64,000 nucleotides of DNA from Paraburkholderia ferrariae NBRC 106233 (lineage in GTDB: Bacteria; Pseudomonadota; Gammaproteobacteria; Burkholderiales; Burkholderiaceae), in the NCBI RefSeq assembly GCF_000685035.1, contig NZ_BAYB01000031.1, forward strand, positions 1 through 64,000. The letters are read 5' to 3'. Both the position numbers and the translations under genes were made by a program. Shown in pieces: positions 15,996 to 25,182 of this stretch; position 1 is the stretch's first letter, and the number at the start of each line of letters is the position of its first letter. The notes beneath the pieces are model-generated. The model was not told the DNA's origin, did not search any database, and saw only the letters and a program-made list of their open reading frames with translations.

Positions 15996-18900
15996 GGGAT
16001 TCTCCCGTTTCGAGGACAAGTTGTTCGAGTTGGGCGGTAGCGGTGGCCGGATCGTCGTGCGGGTCGCGATGCGGGCGGTTGCCGTGCGGGTCGCCGCGGT
16101 GCTCGCGGTGCTCGCCGCGTTCGCCGCGGTCGCGTCGATGGACGAGGCTGAACACCACGGGCACGAACAGCAGCGTGGCGCAGGTCGCGCAGATGAGGCC
16201 GCCGATCACGGCGCGGCCGAGCGGCGCGTTCTGCTCGCCGCCGTCACCCATGCCGAGCGCCATCGGCGCCATGCCGATAATCATGGCGAGCGCCGTCATC
16301 AGCACCGGGCGAAAGCGCGTGAAGCCCGCCTCGAGCGCGGCGCGCATGGCGTCGCCGGTGGCGGCGAGCCGTTCGCGCGCAAACGACACCACCAGAATGG
16401 CGTTCGCCGTCGCCACGCCCATGCAGAGAATCGCCCCCGTGAGCGCGGGCACCGAGAGCGGCGTGTGCGTGGTGAACAGCATCCACACGATGCCCGCGAG
16501 CGCGGCCGGCAGCGCGGTGACGATCACGAACGCATCGCTCCACGAGTGGAAGTTCACGACGATGAGCAGATAGATCAGCAGCACCGCGCCGGCGAGGCCG
16601 AGAAGCAGGCCGCTGAACGCGCTGTTCATGGTTTGCACCTGGCCGCGCATCGTGACGACCGAACCCTTGGGCACGTCTTTCGCCGTGGCCTTGATGACCT
16701 TGCCGATCTGCGAGGACACCGAACCGAGATCGGCGCCCTGCGTGGTGGCGTAGATGTCGAAGAGCGGTTCGATGTTGTAGTGCGACACCACGGCCGCGCT
16801 CACGCCGCGCTGGATCGTTGCGACGCCGCCCAGGATCTGCGAGCCGCCGTCCTTGCCGGTGACCGGCAGGTTCTCCAGATCGGAGAGCGAGGTCATGCGG
16901 TATTGCGGCGTTTGCGCGACGATCGGATAGGACACGCCGTTCTTCGGATTCAGCCAGAACGTGGGCGAGACCTGGCTCGTGCCCGAGAGGCTCGCCACCA
17001 CCGAATTGGTCACGTCCTGCTCGGTGATGCCGAGTTCGTCGGCGCGCGAGCGGTCCACGGACACCGTGAACTGCGGATACGTCGAGGCCTGCTGGATGCG
17101 CGTATCGGCAATGCCGGGAATCGTGCGCATGCGGCGCAGCAGTTCGTTCGCGTACTTCTGGTTGGCGTGCTGGTTCGGGCCGCTCACCTGCACGTCGATC
17201 GGGGCCGGCGCGCCGAAGTTCAGGATCTGGCTCACGATATCCGCGGGCAGGAACGAGAACGTCGTGCCCGGAAAGAGGCGCGGCAGTTGCGTGCGCAACT
17301 CTCGCACGTACCGGGCCGTGGGCGCATGCGATTTCGCGAGCGAGATCAGGATGTCGCCGTCTTGCGGGCCGATCGTGCCGCTGTTGTTGTACGTGAGGTT
17401 GATGCCGCTATTGGGCAGGCCGATGTTGTCGATCACGTTGGCAAGCTGATCGGGCGGAATCGCCTGGCGCACCGTGGCCTCGATGTGATCGAAGAGGTCG
17501 GCCGTATCTTCCACGCGCGTGCCGAGCGGTCCGCGTACGTGAATTTCGATCTCGCCCGAATCCACGCCCGGAAAGAAGTTGCGGCCGAGGAACGGCGTGA
17601 GGCCGAACGAGAGCACGACGATCAGAAGAAAGCCCGTAATGAAGCGCTTGCGGTTCGTGAGCGCGGCGCCGAGGATCACGCGGTAGCCCGCGCGGATGCG
17701 CTCGAAGCGATGCTCGAACGCGCGCTGGAAGCGCACGAGCGGATTGCGCGAGACGGGCGCACGCGCATGCGCGCCGTGCGGCGCCATGACGGCAGCGAGT
17801 TCGCCCGACGCATGGCCTTGCGAAGCGTGCGGCTTGAGCAGGTAGCTCGCCATCATCGGCACGAACGTACGCGAGAGCACGAAAGACGCGACCATCGCGA
17901 AGATCACCGCCTCGGCCATCGGCACGAACAGGAAGCGGGCAATGCCGTTGAGCAGCAGCATCGGCACGAACACAATGCAGATGCAGAGCAGCGAGACGAG
18001 CGCGGGCATGACGATCTGCGCCGCGCCGTCCATGATCGCGCTGCGTACGTCCTTGCCCTGTTCCAGGTGCCAGTTGATGTTCTCGATGGTGACCGTTGCG
18101 TCGTCCACGAGTATGCCAACCGCGAGCGCGAGGCCGCCCAGCGTCATCACGTTGAGCGTTTCGCCGCAGGCGGCGAGTCCCGCAATCGCAGCGAGCACGG
18201 CAAGCGGAATGGAGGCGGCGATGATGAGCGTGGAGCGCCAGCTGCCGAGAAAGAGCAGGATCATGGCCGAGGTGAGCGCCGCGGCGATCACGCCTTCGCG
18301 CGCCACGCCGCTCACGGCGCCCTTCACGAACACCGACTGGTCGGAGAGTGCGACGAGCTTGAGGCTCGGCGGCAGCGACGCTTCGATGCGCGGCAGCTTG
18401 CTCTTCACGCCCGCGATGATGTCGAGCGTGGACGCCGAACCGTTTTTCATGATGCTCATGAGCACCGCGCGGTGGCCGTCCACGCGCACGATATTCGTTT
18501 GCGGTGGATAGCCGTCGCGCACGTGAGCAACGTCGCGCATGTAGATCACGGCGCCGTCCACGGTCTTGATCGGCAGGGCGTTGAGCTGTGCGATCGTGAG
18601 CGGGCTGTTGTTCAGGCGGATGTTGTACTCGATGCGGCCGATCTTCTGCGTGCCGGCCGGGATGATCTGGTTCTGCTGCGCAAGCGCATTCGCCACGTCC
18701 TGCGCGGAAAGCTTCTTCGCCTGCAGTGCCTGCGGATCCAGATCGATCTGCACCTCGCGCACCTTGCCGCCATACGGCGTGGGGATGGCGACGCCGGGCA
18801 CCGAAAGCAGCTGCGGCCGGATGAAGTTGGTGGCGTAGTCGGCCAGCTTCTGCTCGTCGAGCGTGTTGCTCGTGAGCGCGAGTTGCAGCACGGGCACCGT

Positions 18901-19308
18901 GGAGGCGTTGTAGTTCAGGATCTGCGGTGGCGTCGTGCCGGGCGGCATCTGCTTGAGCACGGTTTGCGAAACCGAGGTCACCTGGGCCGTGGCGGTGCGG
19001 ATATCGACATTGGGCTGGAAGAAGATCTTCACCACGCCATAACCGCGGAACGACTGCGACTCGATGTGCGCCACGTCGTTGACGGTGGTGCCGAGCGTGC
19101 GTTCGTAGTAGCTGACGATCCGTCCCGCCATGTCGTCGGGCTGCAGGCCCGCGTAGTTCCAGACCACGCTGATGACCGGAATGCGGATATCGGGAAAGAT
19201 GTCGGTGGGTGTGCGTAACGCGGCGAGCGGGCCGGCTAGCAGGATCAGCAAGGCCAGTACGATGAACGTGTACGGACGGTTCAACGCAAGCCGGACGAGT
19301 TTCAACAT
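15988..19308 (-). CDS. RND efflux permease, AcrB/MdtB-like, with His-rich tail
   Basis: Inner-membrane proton-driven exporter of 1106 residues. It begins MLKLVRLALNRPYTFIVLALLILLAG (first helix) and has the two large periplasmic loops and twelve-helix plan of the family. The proton-relay aspartates are in GILVDDATVTIENINW. Family motifs such as GSWRSTLI and the second-half repeat are present. The C-terminus carries about 45 extra residues rich in His, Arg and Asp (HRRDRGERGEHREHRGD and HRDPHDDP), which could bind metal or be disordered. It is the first gene of the operon permease-adaptor-channel. The preceding gene on the same strand is an atypical response regulator (gap 196 bp). Sequence does not settle whether it exports drugs, metals or fatty compounds. 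Confidence 0.93.
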   Translation of the reverse strand: MLKLVRLALNRPYTFIVLALLILLAGPLAALRTPTDIFPDIRIPVISVVWNYAGLQPDDMAGRIVSYYERTLGTTVNDVAHIESQSFRGYGVVKIFFQPNVDIRTATAQVTSVSQTVLKQMPPGTTPPQILNYNASTVPVLQLALTSNTLDEQKLADYATNFIRPQLLSVPGVAIPTPYGGKVREVQIDLDPQALQAKKLSAQDVANALAQQNQIIPAGTQKIGRIEYNIRLNNSPLTIAQLNALPIKTVDGAVIYMRDVAHVRDGYPPQTNIVRVDGHRAVLMSIMKNGSASTLDIIAGVKSKLPRIEASLPPSLKLVALSDQSVFVKGAVSGVAREGVIAAALTSAMILLFLGSWRSTLIIAASIPLAVLAAIAGLAACGETLNVMTLGGLALAVGILVDDATVTIENINWHLEQGKDVRSAIMDGAAQIVMPALVSLLCICIVFVPMLLLNGIARFLFVPMAEAVIFAMVASFVLSRTFVPMMASYLLKPHASQGHASGELAAVMAPHGAHARAPVSRNPLVRFQRAFEHRFERIRAGYRVILGAALTNRKRFITGFLLIVVLSFGLTPFLGRNFFPGVDSGEIEIHVRGPLGTRVEDTADLFDHIEATVRQAIPPDQLANVIDNIGLPNSGINLTYNNSGTIGPQDGDILISLAKSHAPTARYVRELRTQLPRLFPGTTFSFLPADIVSQILNFGAPAPIDVQVSGPNQHANQKYANELLRRMRTIPGIADTRIQQASTYPQFTVSVDRSRADELGITEQDVTNSVVASLSGTSQVSPTFWLNPKNGVSYPIVAQTPQYRMTSLSDLENLPVTGKDGGSQILGGVATIQRGVSAAVVSHYNIEPLFDIYATTQGADLGSVSSQIGKVIKATAKDVPKGSVVTMRGQVQTMNSAFSGLLLGLAGAVLLIYLLIVVNFHSWSDAFVIVTALPAALAGIVWMLFTTHTPLSVPALTGAILCMGVATANAILVVSFARERLAATGDAMRAALEAGFTRFRPVLMTALAMIIGMAPMALGMGDGGEQNAPLGRAVIGGLICATCATLLFVPVVFSLVHRRDRGERGEHREHRGDPHGNRPHRDPHDDPATATAQLEQLVLETGESHV

Positions 19309-19420
19309 CAGGGGGCTCCGTTCAGAACATCGGCGCCGGTCTTCCCGTCAAGCGGTTGGGAGGACCGACGCTGATATTTTGTGCGGCGCGGTGTAACGTC
19401 CGGCAGCCAATTTAATGAAA

Positions 19421-19433
19421 CAACTTTTAGTTG
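19421..19433. promoter_or_regulatory. Possible operator upstream of the RND operon
   Basis: Inverted repeat CAACT-TTT-AGTTG in an A+T-rich patch about 115 bp upstream of the permease start, within the gap between the atypical response regulator and the permease. It could be a binding site for one of the adjacent regulators; no direct link is visible. Confidence 0.35.
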
Positions 19434-19504
19434 GCGTATCGCCTTGTTTAAAAAGGACTACTGATCGCTGTGGGGAAAATCGATGCGCGTCGTTGGCAGC
19501 GTAG

Positions 19505-20185
19505 TCAGCCGAGCAGGTAGCCGGAGCCGCGTATGGTGCGGATCAGCGAGGGCTCGCCCGGCGTATCCACGCGGTTGCGCAGGCGCCCGACATGCACGTC
19601 CACGAGATTGGTGCCGGGATCGAAGCGGCCGCCCCATACGCCTTCGAAGATCATCGTGCGGGTGAGGACCTGGCCCGCGTGGCGCATCATGAATTCGAGC
19701 ACGCGCAATTCGGTGGGGCGCAGGCGCAAGACCCGGTCGCGGCAGGTGAGCTTGCGCTTGACGAGGTCGAGTTCGAGCGGCCCCACGCGCAGCACGGTTT
19801 CCGTCGAAGCGGGCCGCGTGCGCCGGCGCACGAGCGCTTCGAGGCGCGCGGACATTTCGTCGACGGAGAAGGGCCGCGTGAGGTAATCGTCGCACCCGGC
19901 GCGCAGGCCCTGAATGCGTTCTTCCACGCCGGTCGTGGAACTCATCACGAGCACGGGGGTTTCGATGCCCACGCCGCGCATGGTGGTGACGATGGTGAGA
20001 CCGTCGAGATCGGGCAGGCGCCGCTCGAGCGCGACCACGTCGTAGTCGCCGGCCATCACCATGGCGATGCCTTCGCGCCCGGAGCGGGCGACATCGACGG
20101 TGAAACCGGTGGAGGCGAGCGTGGGAACGACGCTTTGCTCGGTCGTGGCGTCGTCTTCAATGGTCAGTATTCTGGGCATGGCCAT
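19505..20185 (-). CDS. Orphan OmpR-type regulator with Glu at the phosphorylation site
   Basis: A 226-residue regulator with a receiver and an intact winged helix (RVLRLRPTELRVLEFMMRH, RTMIFEGVWGGRFDPGTNLVDVHVGRLRNRV, IRGSGYLLG), close to the canonical regulator at 9826. The acidic pocket (TIEDD) is present, but the acceptor Asp is Glu (YDVVALERRLPDLDG) and the conserved Lys is Arg (YLTRPFS). Asp-to-Glu changes mimic the phosphorylated state in some response regulators, so this protein could be constitutively active; that is inference. No kinase is adjacent on its strand. It sits immediately upstream of the RND operon in the same orientation and is a plausible local regulator. The second Met (20179) is an alternative start. 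Confidence 0.87.
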   Translation of the reverse strand: MAMPRILTIEDDATTEQSVVPTLASTGFTVDVARSGREGIAMVMAGDYDVVALERRLPDLDGLTIVTTMRGVGIETPVLVMSSTTGVEERIQGLRAGCDDYLTRPFSVDEMSARLEALVRRRTRPASTETVLRVGPLELDLVKRKLTCRDRVLRLRPTELRVLEFMMRHAGQVLTRTMIFEGVWGGRFDPGTNLVDVHVGRLRNRVDTPGEPSLIRTIRGSGYLLG

Positions 20186-20224
20186 CCAGGTTTCGTGACG
20201 GGAGAACGGGGTCGAGCGGGAGCA

Positions 20225-21154
20225 TCAGGCAACGGCGCGCAGCGTTACCGGGGCGCTCTGCGTGATGCTCGCGCGGAACTGCTCCACGGCGAAGTCGATA
20301 AAGCTGCGCACCTTCATGGTCAGATAGTTGCGGCCCGAGTAGACGATGGAGATGTGCTGCATGCCGCCGTTCACGTCGAACTGGTTCAGCACGGGCAGGA
20401 GCGTGCCGCGGGCGATGTCGTCGGCGACGATGGGCAGCGGCAGCAGCGCGATGCCCATGTCGGCGAGTGCCGCCGTGCGCACCATGGCATAGCCGTTCGC
20501 CGTGAGCGGGCCGTTCACGTTCACGCGCTGTATGCCCTCGGCGTTCGAGAACTCCCACGTGCGCGGCGAATCGGAAACGGCGAGCAGATCGTGCTGCGCG
20601 AGGTCGGCGGGCGTGCGCGGGGCGCCGCGGCGCGACAGATAGGAGGGCGAAGCGACCGTGATTTCCTTCACCGAGGTGAGCTTGCGGCTCACGAGCGACG
20701 CGTTGACCGTGTGGCGGTCGGTGGCGAAGCACACGTCGTAGCCGCCTTCGATCATGTCGATATGCGTGTCGTAGGCAGTGATGTCGAAATCCACGCGCGG
20801 ATTCGACGCGCGATACGCGCCGAGCAGCCCGGCAAGCCCCGAATTCGCGAACACGGCGGGGGCCGCCACGCGCAGCACGCCGCTCGGGTCGCGCGTGGCG
20901 CGCACGAGCTCGGACTCCACCTGGTCGAGCTTTTCGATCACGGCGCGGCAGCCGTCCAGGTAGAGCCGCCCCGCTTCGGTCAGCGAAAGACTGCGTGTGG
21001 AGCGATTCAGAAGGCGCATGTTCAGATGCGCTTCGAGCATGCCGACGCTGCGCGTGACTGCGGCCGCGGACATGCCGAGCTGCTTGCCGGCAAGGCTAAA
21101 GCTGCTCAGATCGACGACGCGCGTAAAGACGCGCATGGCTTGGAGCTGGTTCAT
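20225..21154 (-). CDS. LysR-family transcriptional regulator
   Basis: A 309-residue regulator with N-terminal winged helix (MNQLQAMRVFTRVVDLSSFSLAGKQLGMSAAAVTRSVGMLEAHL) and a periplasmic-binding-protein-like effector domain (ITVASPSYLSRRGAP, FIDFAVEQFRA). The start at 21154 gives the usual LysR N-terminus; the upstream open frame is non-conserved. It precedes the orphan response regulator on the same strand with a 39-bp gap and may be co-transcribed with it, so it could feed into control of the RND operon. Effector is unknown. Confidence 0.88.
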   Translation of the reverse strand: MNQLQAMRVFTRVVDLSSFSLAGKQLGMSAAAVTRSVGMLEAHLNMRLLNRSTRSLSLTEAGRLYLDGCRAVIEKLDQVESELVRATRDPSGVLRVAAPAVFANSGLAGLLGAYRASNPRVDFDITAYDTHIDMIEGGYDVCFATDRHTVNASLVSRKLTSVKEITVASPSYLSRRGAPRTPADLAQHDLLAVSDSPRTWEFSNAEGIQRVNVNGPLTANGYAMVRTAALADMGIALLPLPIVADDIARGTLLPVLNQFDVNGGMQHISIVYSGRNYLTMKVRSFIDFAVEQFRASITQSAPVTLRAVA

Positions 21155-21286
21155 GGGCGAGTCCGTCGTGGTGGTTGATGCCTGGGGGCTTCGATGGCCG
21201 GGTTGGGCCAGGGCGAGCGCGGCCCGCAACGTCTGTGCGTCGCTTCGGTCACGCTCGCGGCGTGATGCCTCGGTTTGGGTTGCGGG

Positions 21287-21664
21287 TTAGTTCGGCAAGG
21301 CGTGTGCTTCGTGCTCGGCGGCCACTTCGTGCGCCGCGATCGCGGCCTTGAGCCGCAGCATGCTTTCGGTGGGAATCGCGAATCCGGCCCAGCCGAGCCC
21401 CGTATGGCGCAGAAACACCACGGCGCCATCGAACATGGGATTGCGTTCGGTGTACCAGCTCGGATCGACCTCGATCACATACTGGTGCGAACGCGAGAGC
21501 TGGTCCGGCACGGCCGGGCGCATTTGCGCGCGCAGCTTCGAGAGTTCTTCGATCAGCCCGTCCAGGTCCGCCGCATCGAGCAGCGCGGCGTTGCCATCCA
21601 CATTCACGCAGACCGCGTGCTCACCGTATTGGTTGATCAGTTCGACCGACATCGGCTTGTGCAT
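21287..21664 (-). CDS. Hypothetical protein, 125 residues
   Basis: Soluble-looking protein with no signal peptide or membrane helix. It starts MHKPMSVELINQYGEHAVCVNVDGNAALLDAAD and contains a Leu-rich helix (LIEELSKLRAQM) and an aromatic segment (YVIEVDPSWYTERNPMFDGAVVFLRHTGLGWAGF). GAGGAAT precedes the start. Codon use matches the neighbours. I recognise no domain. It is separated from the LysR gene by about 130 bp and from the porin terminator by about 260 bp. Confidence 0.7.
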   Translation of the reverse strand: MHKPMSVELINQYGEHAVCVNVDGNAALLDAADLDGLIEELSKLRAQMRPAVPDQLSRSHQYVIEVDPSWYTERNPMFDGAVVFLRHTGLGWAGFAIPTESMLRLKAAIAAHEVAAEHEAHALPN

Positions 21665-21929
21665 CTGTTATTCCTCGCAGTCCTGAAACTGGAAAGAATT
21701 ATCGGTGCCGGGTCGATGTCAGTGTTTTAAGTTCCCGCTGACTCAAGATGAAAACTAATTTAGTAACCGACGATCTGCCTGCCGCGACTTGCAGATGGAT
21801 TTCGGTGCAATGGCTTGCGGGACGGGGCGCGGGCGGCCGGGAGACGAAAAAGGCGGGGTGTTGCTGCGTGGAGAGTCTAGCCTGGATGAACCGCGTTTCA
21901 TAAATCGCGCGAGGCGGCTCTCCAGGATG

Positions 21930-21972
21930 AAAAAACGGCGAATGTCCGCGCCGTGAAGCAGAACATTCGCCG
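21930..21972 (-). terminator. Intrinsic terminator of porin gene
   Basis: Perfect 10-bp stem CGGCGAATGT/ACATTCGCCG (21936-21945 and 21963-21972), followed on the minus strand by six U residues. It starts 27 bp past the porin stop. Between it and the gene ending at 21664 no further feature was seen except an A+T-rich promoter-like patch. Confidence 0.88.
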
Positions 21973-21998
21973 TGTGCGGCGCTCAGTCGATCAAAGGA

Positions 21999-23165
21999 TC
22001 AGAAGCGGTGACGCATACCGAGCATGACCATGGTCTGGCGGTCGCTGGTCGAATCGTTGCCGAAGTCGGCCATCGAAGCGTTGGCCTGCACGAGGTCGCC
22101 GTTCACGCCGATCGTGTTGCCCGAAGCCTTCTGGTAGCCCGCGATCGCGTAGATGTCGGTGCGCTTGGACAGGAAGTAGTCGCCGCCCAGGCTGACCTGG
22201 TTATAGCTCGCGTCCACGTTGTTGCCGTGGCCCTTCGTGTAGTTGTAGCCCACACCCACGATCGCAGCCGGCGTGATCTGGTAGTTCAGGTACGCCTGGC
22301 CGTTGTTGAACTTCGTGTCGCTGTTGCTACCCGAGAAGCTCTGGTAGTTCGCGTACTCGACATTGCTGTACGAGAGGCCGACCGTGACCGGGCCGAACAC
22401 GTAGTTGCCCGCCGCGCGGATGATCTGCAGCGAGTTGGCGTTCACGAAACCGCCCGTGATCGCAGCCGAGTCGACGTTGACGTTGTTCGGGTCGAGGCCG
22501 TCGAACGAAGCCACCGTGCCGTTGTCGCTGTTGGCGCGGAAGTAGCCTGCGCCGAGGCCGAGCGGGCCGTGGTTGTACGCGGCGGCGACGGCGATCGTCT
22601 GGCCGGCGCCCGTGCTGCCTGCCTGGCCGCCGAAGGCGTACATCGCACCGATCTGCAGGCCCGCGTAGTTCGGGCTCATGTACTTGATCGAGTTGCTGGT
22701 GCGGTAGCTGTTGTCGTAGTTGTCCATGTCGCCCGGCGTGGCGAACACGGAGCCGAACGTGTCGTCGTTCGTGAGCGGCTGGATCAGGTCGATCAGCGGA
22801 TCGTACTGGCGGCCCAGCGTGACCGTGCCGGCCGTGTTCGAGTTCAGGCCCACATACGCCTGACGACCGAAGATGCGGCCGCCCTGGCCCATCGTGCCGT
22901 TATCGATGTTAAAGCCGCTTTCGATCTTGAAGATCGCCGAAAGGCCGTTGCCCAGATCTTCGGTGCCCTTCAGGCCCCAGAGGTTCGGCGAAACGTTGCC
23001 CGACGAGAGGCCCCAGGTGTGGCCCGAGCCGTTCTTGCCCGCGACGTTGCTGAAGTAGGCGACAGCCGTATCGAGCGAGCCGTAGAGCGTGACGCTGCTT
23101 TGTGCATGGGCTGCGGATGCTGCGAGAGACGCCAGCGCAGCGGCGGCGAGAGCAATTTTTTTCAT
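21999..23165 (-). CDS. Gram-negative trimeric porin
   Basis: Outer-membrane diffusion channel of 388 residues. A signal peptide (MKKIALAAAALASLAASAAHA) is followed by QSSVTLYGSLDTAVAYF, the first strand typical of Burkholderiales porins. The protein has repeated amphipathic beta-strands, the loop segment SRQAYVGL-type (here FGRQAYVGLNSNTAGTVTLGRQYDPL) and a C-terminal Phe (GMRHRF) used for outer-membrane insertion. It has its own terminator. A second porin follows upstream on the same strand after 248 bp, but the two are probably separate units. Confidence 0.94.
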   Translation of the reverse strand: MKKIALAAAALASLAASAAHAQSSVTLYGSLDTAVAYFSNVAGKNGSGHTWGLSSGNVSPNLWGLKGTEDLGNGLSAIFKIESGFNIDNGTMGQGGRIFGRQAYVGLNSNTAGTVTLGRQYDPLIDLIQPLTNDDTFGSVFATPGDMDNYDNSYRTSNSIKYMSPNYAGLQIGAMYAFGGQAGSTGAGQTIAVAAAYNHGPLGLGAGYFRANSDNGTVASFDGLDPNNVNVDSAAITGGFVNANSLQIIRAAGNYVFGPVTVGLSYSNVEYANYQSFSGSNSDTKFNNGQAYLNYQITPAAIVGVGYNYTKGHGNNVDASYNQVSLGGDYFLSKRTDIYAIAGYQKASGNTIGVNGDLVQANASMADFGNDSTSDRQTMVMLGMRHRF

Positions 23166-23343
23166 TGACGGATCTTTATAGTGAGGTTGCAGTTGTCAGT
23201 GAGAGCTTTCATGAAATTGCGGCCCGCCACGTGGGCGAGCCGAATTCAGGGGCGATTATGCTTACGGCTGTCCCCGGACGATTTCGAAAAACGGAAAGAT
23301 AGACTTTCAGAAAACGATGCACCGTCCAGGTCCCGGCTGGAGG

Positions 23344-23382
23344 GGCCTGCAAGCGATCCGTCGTGCAGGCCGTTGTTTTTTT
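23344..23382 (+). terminator. Intrinsic terminator on the plus strand between the porins
   Basis: Stem GGCCTGCA/TGCAGGCC (23344-23351 and 23364-23371) followed by GTTGTTTTTTT on the plus strand. No plus-strand protein gene ends here. On the minus strand no U tract follows the stem, so it points to a plus-strand transcript starting within the 180 bp upstream, opposite the porin promoter. Confidence 0.6.
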
Positions 23383-23413
23383 GCCGCCCCTGTCACGTTG
23401 CGGCGACGCCTTT

Positions 23414-24685
23414 TTAGAACAGCGTGCGCATGCCGGCCGCCGCGATGTAGTTCGTCGACTGGTAGCCATTGAACGCCGCGCCGTTGAACTTCGAGAACAT
23501 ATAACCGGCATAAACGTCGGTGCGCTTGCTCAGGTGGTAGTCGGCAAGAACCGAGTACTGCAGCTGGTTGCCGCCCGCGACACCCGTCGATTGCATCGTC
23601 TGCGTATCGTAGAAGCCGAGCGCCACGTCGAATACCGGCGTGATCTTGTAGTCGCCGCCGAAGAAGTACAGGTTGTTCTTCGAGGTGTAGACCGCGTTGG
23701 CCAGGCTGCCGGTGTAGCCGTAGTAGTTCACCGTCGTGCCCGCGCCCACCGGGTCGGTCGGGGCCTTCAGTTCGTAATGCTCATAGCCGCCCTTCACCGT
23801 GAACGGGCCGTACGCGTACTTCGCGGCGATCATGAAGTCTTCGTCGTCGTCGAGCGTGAGCGTGCCCGCGTTCGTGCCGATACCCGCGCCGCCCACCGCG
23901 TTCGCCCCCGTGAGCGCGCCCGAGTGAACGGCGTCGCGCGCTTCGTACCAGGTGGCCTGGAGGCCGAAGCCGTTGGCCTCGTAGCCGAGGTTCGCGCCGA
24001 AGGTCGAGCCGTCGCCGAACTTGCCGGCCACGCCGCCGAAGCTGTACGAAATGCCGAAGTTCACGGGGCCGACGTGGTTCGTGTACTTGACGTTGTTGTC
24101 CGTGCGCGAGCCTTCGGTGATGCCGCCCGCCGAATACGAGCCCGAAAAGCCGAGCGGCGAGAACAGCTGGGCCGCGAGCATGGGATCGTAGTTGACGATG
24201 GTGTCGAAGCCGAGCGTGGTGCTGCGGCCAAACGAGAGCGCGCCGTACGCATCCTGCTTGAGGCCGACATACGCGCCGCGGTTGAACAACTGCCCGTTGA
24301 GCGCCGAGGCGGCGCCCACCGTATTGTTCGAGCCCGCAATCGAGCCCGCTGCGTTGTTGAGGTTGCCCGAGGGCACGTTGATGCCGGATTCGAGATCGAA
24401 GAACGCGCTCATGCCGCCGCCCAGATTCTCGTTGCCGCGAATGCCCCAGCGCGAATCCGAAATGCCGCCGTTGAACATGCCCCACACAGGACGCTGGAAT
24501 TTCGTGCTGACCTTGCTGACCGGGTTGACCGTGGCCGGGAAATAGGGGCTTCCGTTGGCGCTGTGTTCGACCACGCCGACCGCCACGTCCAGAATGCCGT
24601 ACAGCGTGACGCTGTTGCCGTCGTCGGCATGGGCGATACCCGCGATCGGACCGAGAGCCAGAGCGGCGATTAAATATTTTTTCAT
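23414..24685 (-). CDS. Gram-negative trimeric porin
   Basis: A 423-residue outer-membrane porin. Signal peptide MKKYLIAALALGPIAGIAHA is followed by NSVTLYGILDVAVGVVEH, and the protein shows the family segments GNENLGGGMSAFFDLESG, FNRGAYVGLKQDAYGALSFGRS and a C-terminal Phe (GMRTLF). It is longer than and clearly different from the porin at 21999. A GGAGGAGCACCA-type ribosome site precedes the start. The nearest upstream gene on the other strand is deoC, so the two share a 497-bp divergent control region. Confidence 0.94.
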   Translation of the reverse strand: MKKYLIAALALGPIAGIAHADDGNSVTLYGILDVAVGVVEHSANGSPYFPATVNPVSKVSTKFQRPVWGMFNGGISDSRWGIRGNENLGGGMSAFFDLESGINVPSGNLNNAAGSIAGSNNTVGAASALNGQLFNRGAYVGLKQDAYGALSFGRSTTLGFDTIVNYDPMLAAQLFSPLGFSGSYSAGGITEGSRTDNNVKYTNHVGPVNFGISYSFGGVAGKFGDGSTFGANLGYEANGFGLQATWYEARDAVHSGALTGANAVGGAGIGTNAGTLTLDDDEDFMIAAKYAYGPFTVKGGYEHYELKAPTDPVGAGTTVNYYGYTGSLANAVYTSKNNLYFFGGDYKITPVFDVALGFYDTQTMQSTGVAGGNQLQYSVLADYHLSKRTDVYAGYMFSKFNGAAFNGYQSTNYIAAAGMRTLF

Positions 24686-25182
24686 GAGACTGGTGCTCCT
24701 CCTTCAGAGTGTGGTGTAGTGGTAATTAATAAGGATTATTGATTAATTGGACCGGTGCACGAATTGCCCGAATGGTGTGCTTCGTTCATCCGTGCCGTAG
24801 GCAAACCGTCGGCGACGTGAAATATAGCCGCGGGTTCGAGCGGTGCGCTGCACAAATTGACTGGAATTCTGTTTTTCAGAATTTGCGTTGTGTGTCATCG
24901 ACAACGACATCAAGCCGATACGGGCTTCTGCAATTGCTGATAGCGGCGGCGCATGAAACCGGGCCGGCCAGTCGATGAACGGATCAATGAGCGCGGCGAG
25001 AAGGGCTTTGGATCGGCGTGCGGGGGATCGGGAGCGGCTGGAGGGTAGAGGCGGGTGGTGGGACAAACCCCAGTAACGATACGATTGTAACGACAGTTGT
25101 CACAATCGTTTCATCGGTATAGGATGGTTGCGAATAAACCAGCACGGTTTGATGTGCATTGCACAAATTCGCCTTCCCGCCT
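24686..25182. other. Divergent control region, porin / deoC
   Basis: No gene in this stretch. The left part is A+T-rich (about 24715-24750) and should carry the porin promoter; the right part holds the deo operator and promoter. The middle (about 24770-25020) has short open frames without signal, domain or ribosome site. Confidence 0.5.
25081..25125 (+). promoter_or_regulatory. deo operon promoter and operator
   Basis: An imperfect 29-bp palindrome spans 25081-25109 with perfect 8-bp outer arms ACGATTGT and ACAATCGT and symmetric AC/GT pairs inside. It overlaps a candidate -35 TTGTCA (25097-25102), followed after 17 bp by TAGGAT (25120-25125). Occupancy would block the promoter, as expected for the DeoR repressor at the other end of the cluster. 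Confidence 0.68.

Noticed and set aside
15820..19218. 1132-codon plus-strand frame over the RND permease
   Set aside because: Antisense to the permease, dominated by His/Arg/Glu with no domain; typical of G+C-rich mirror frames.
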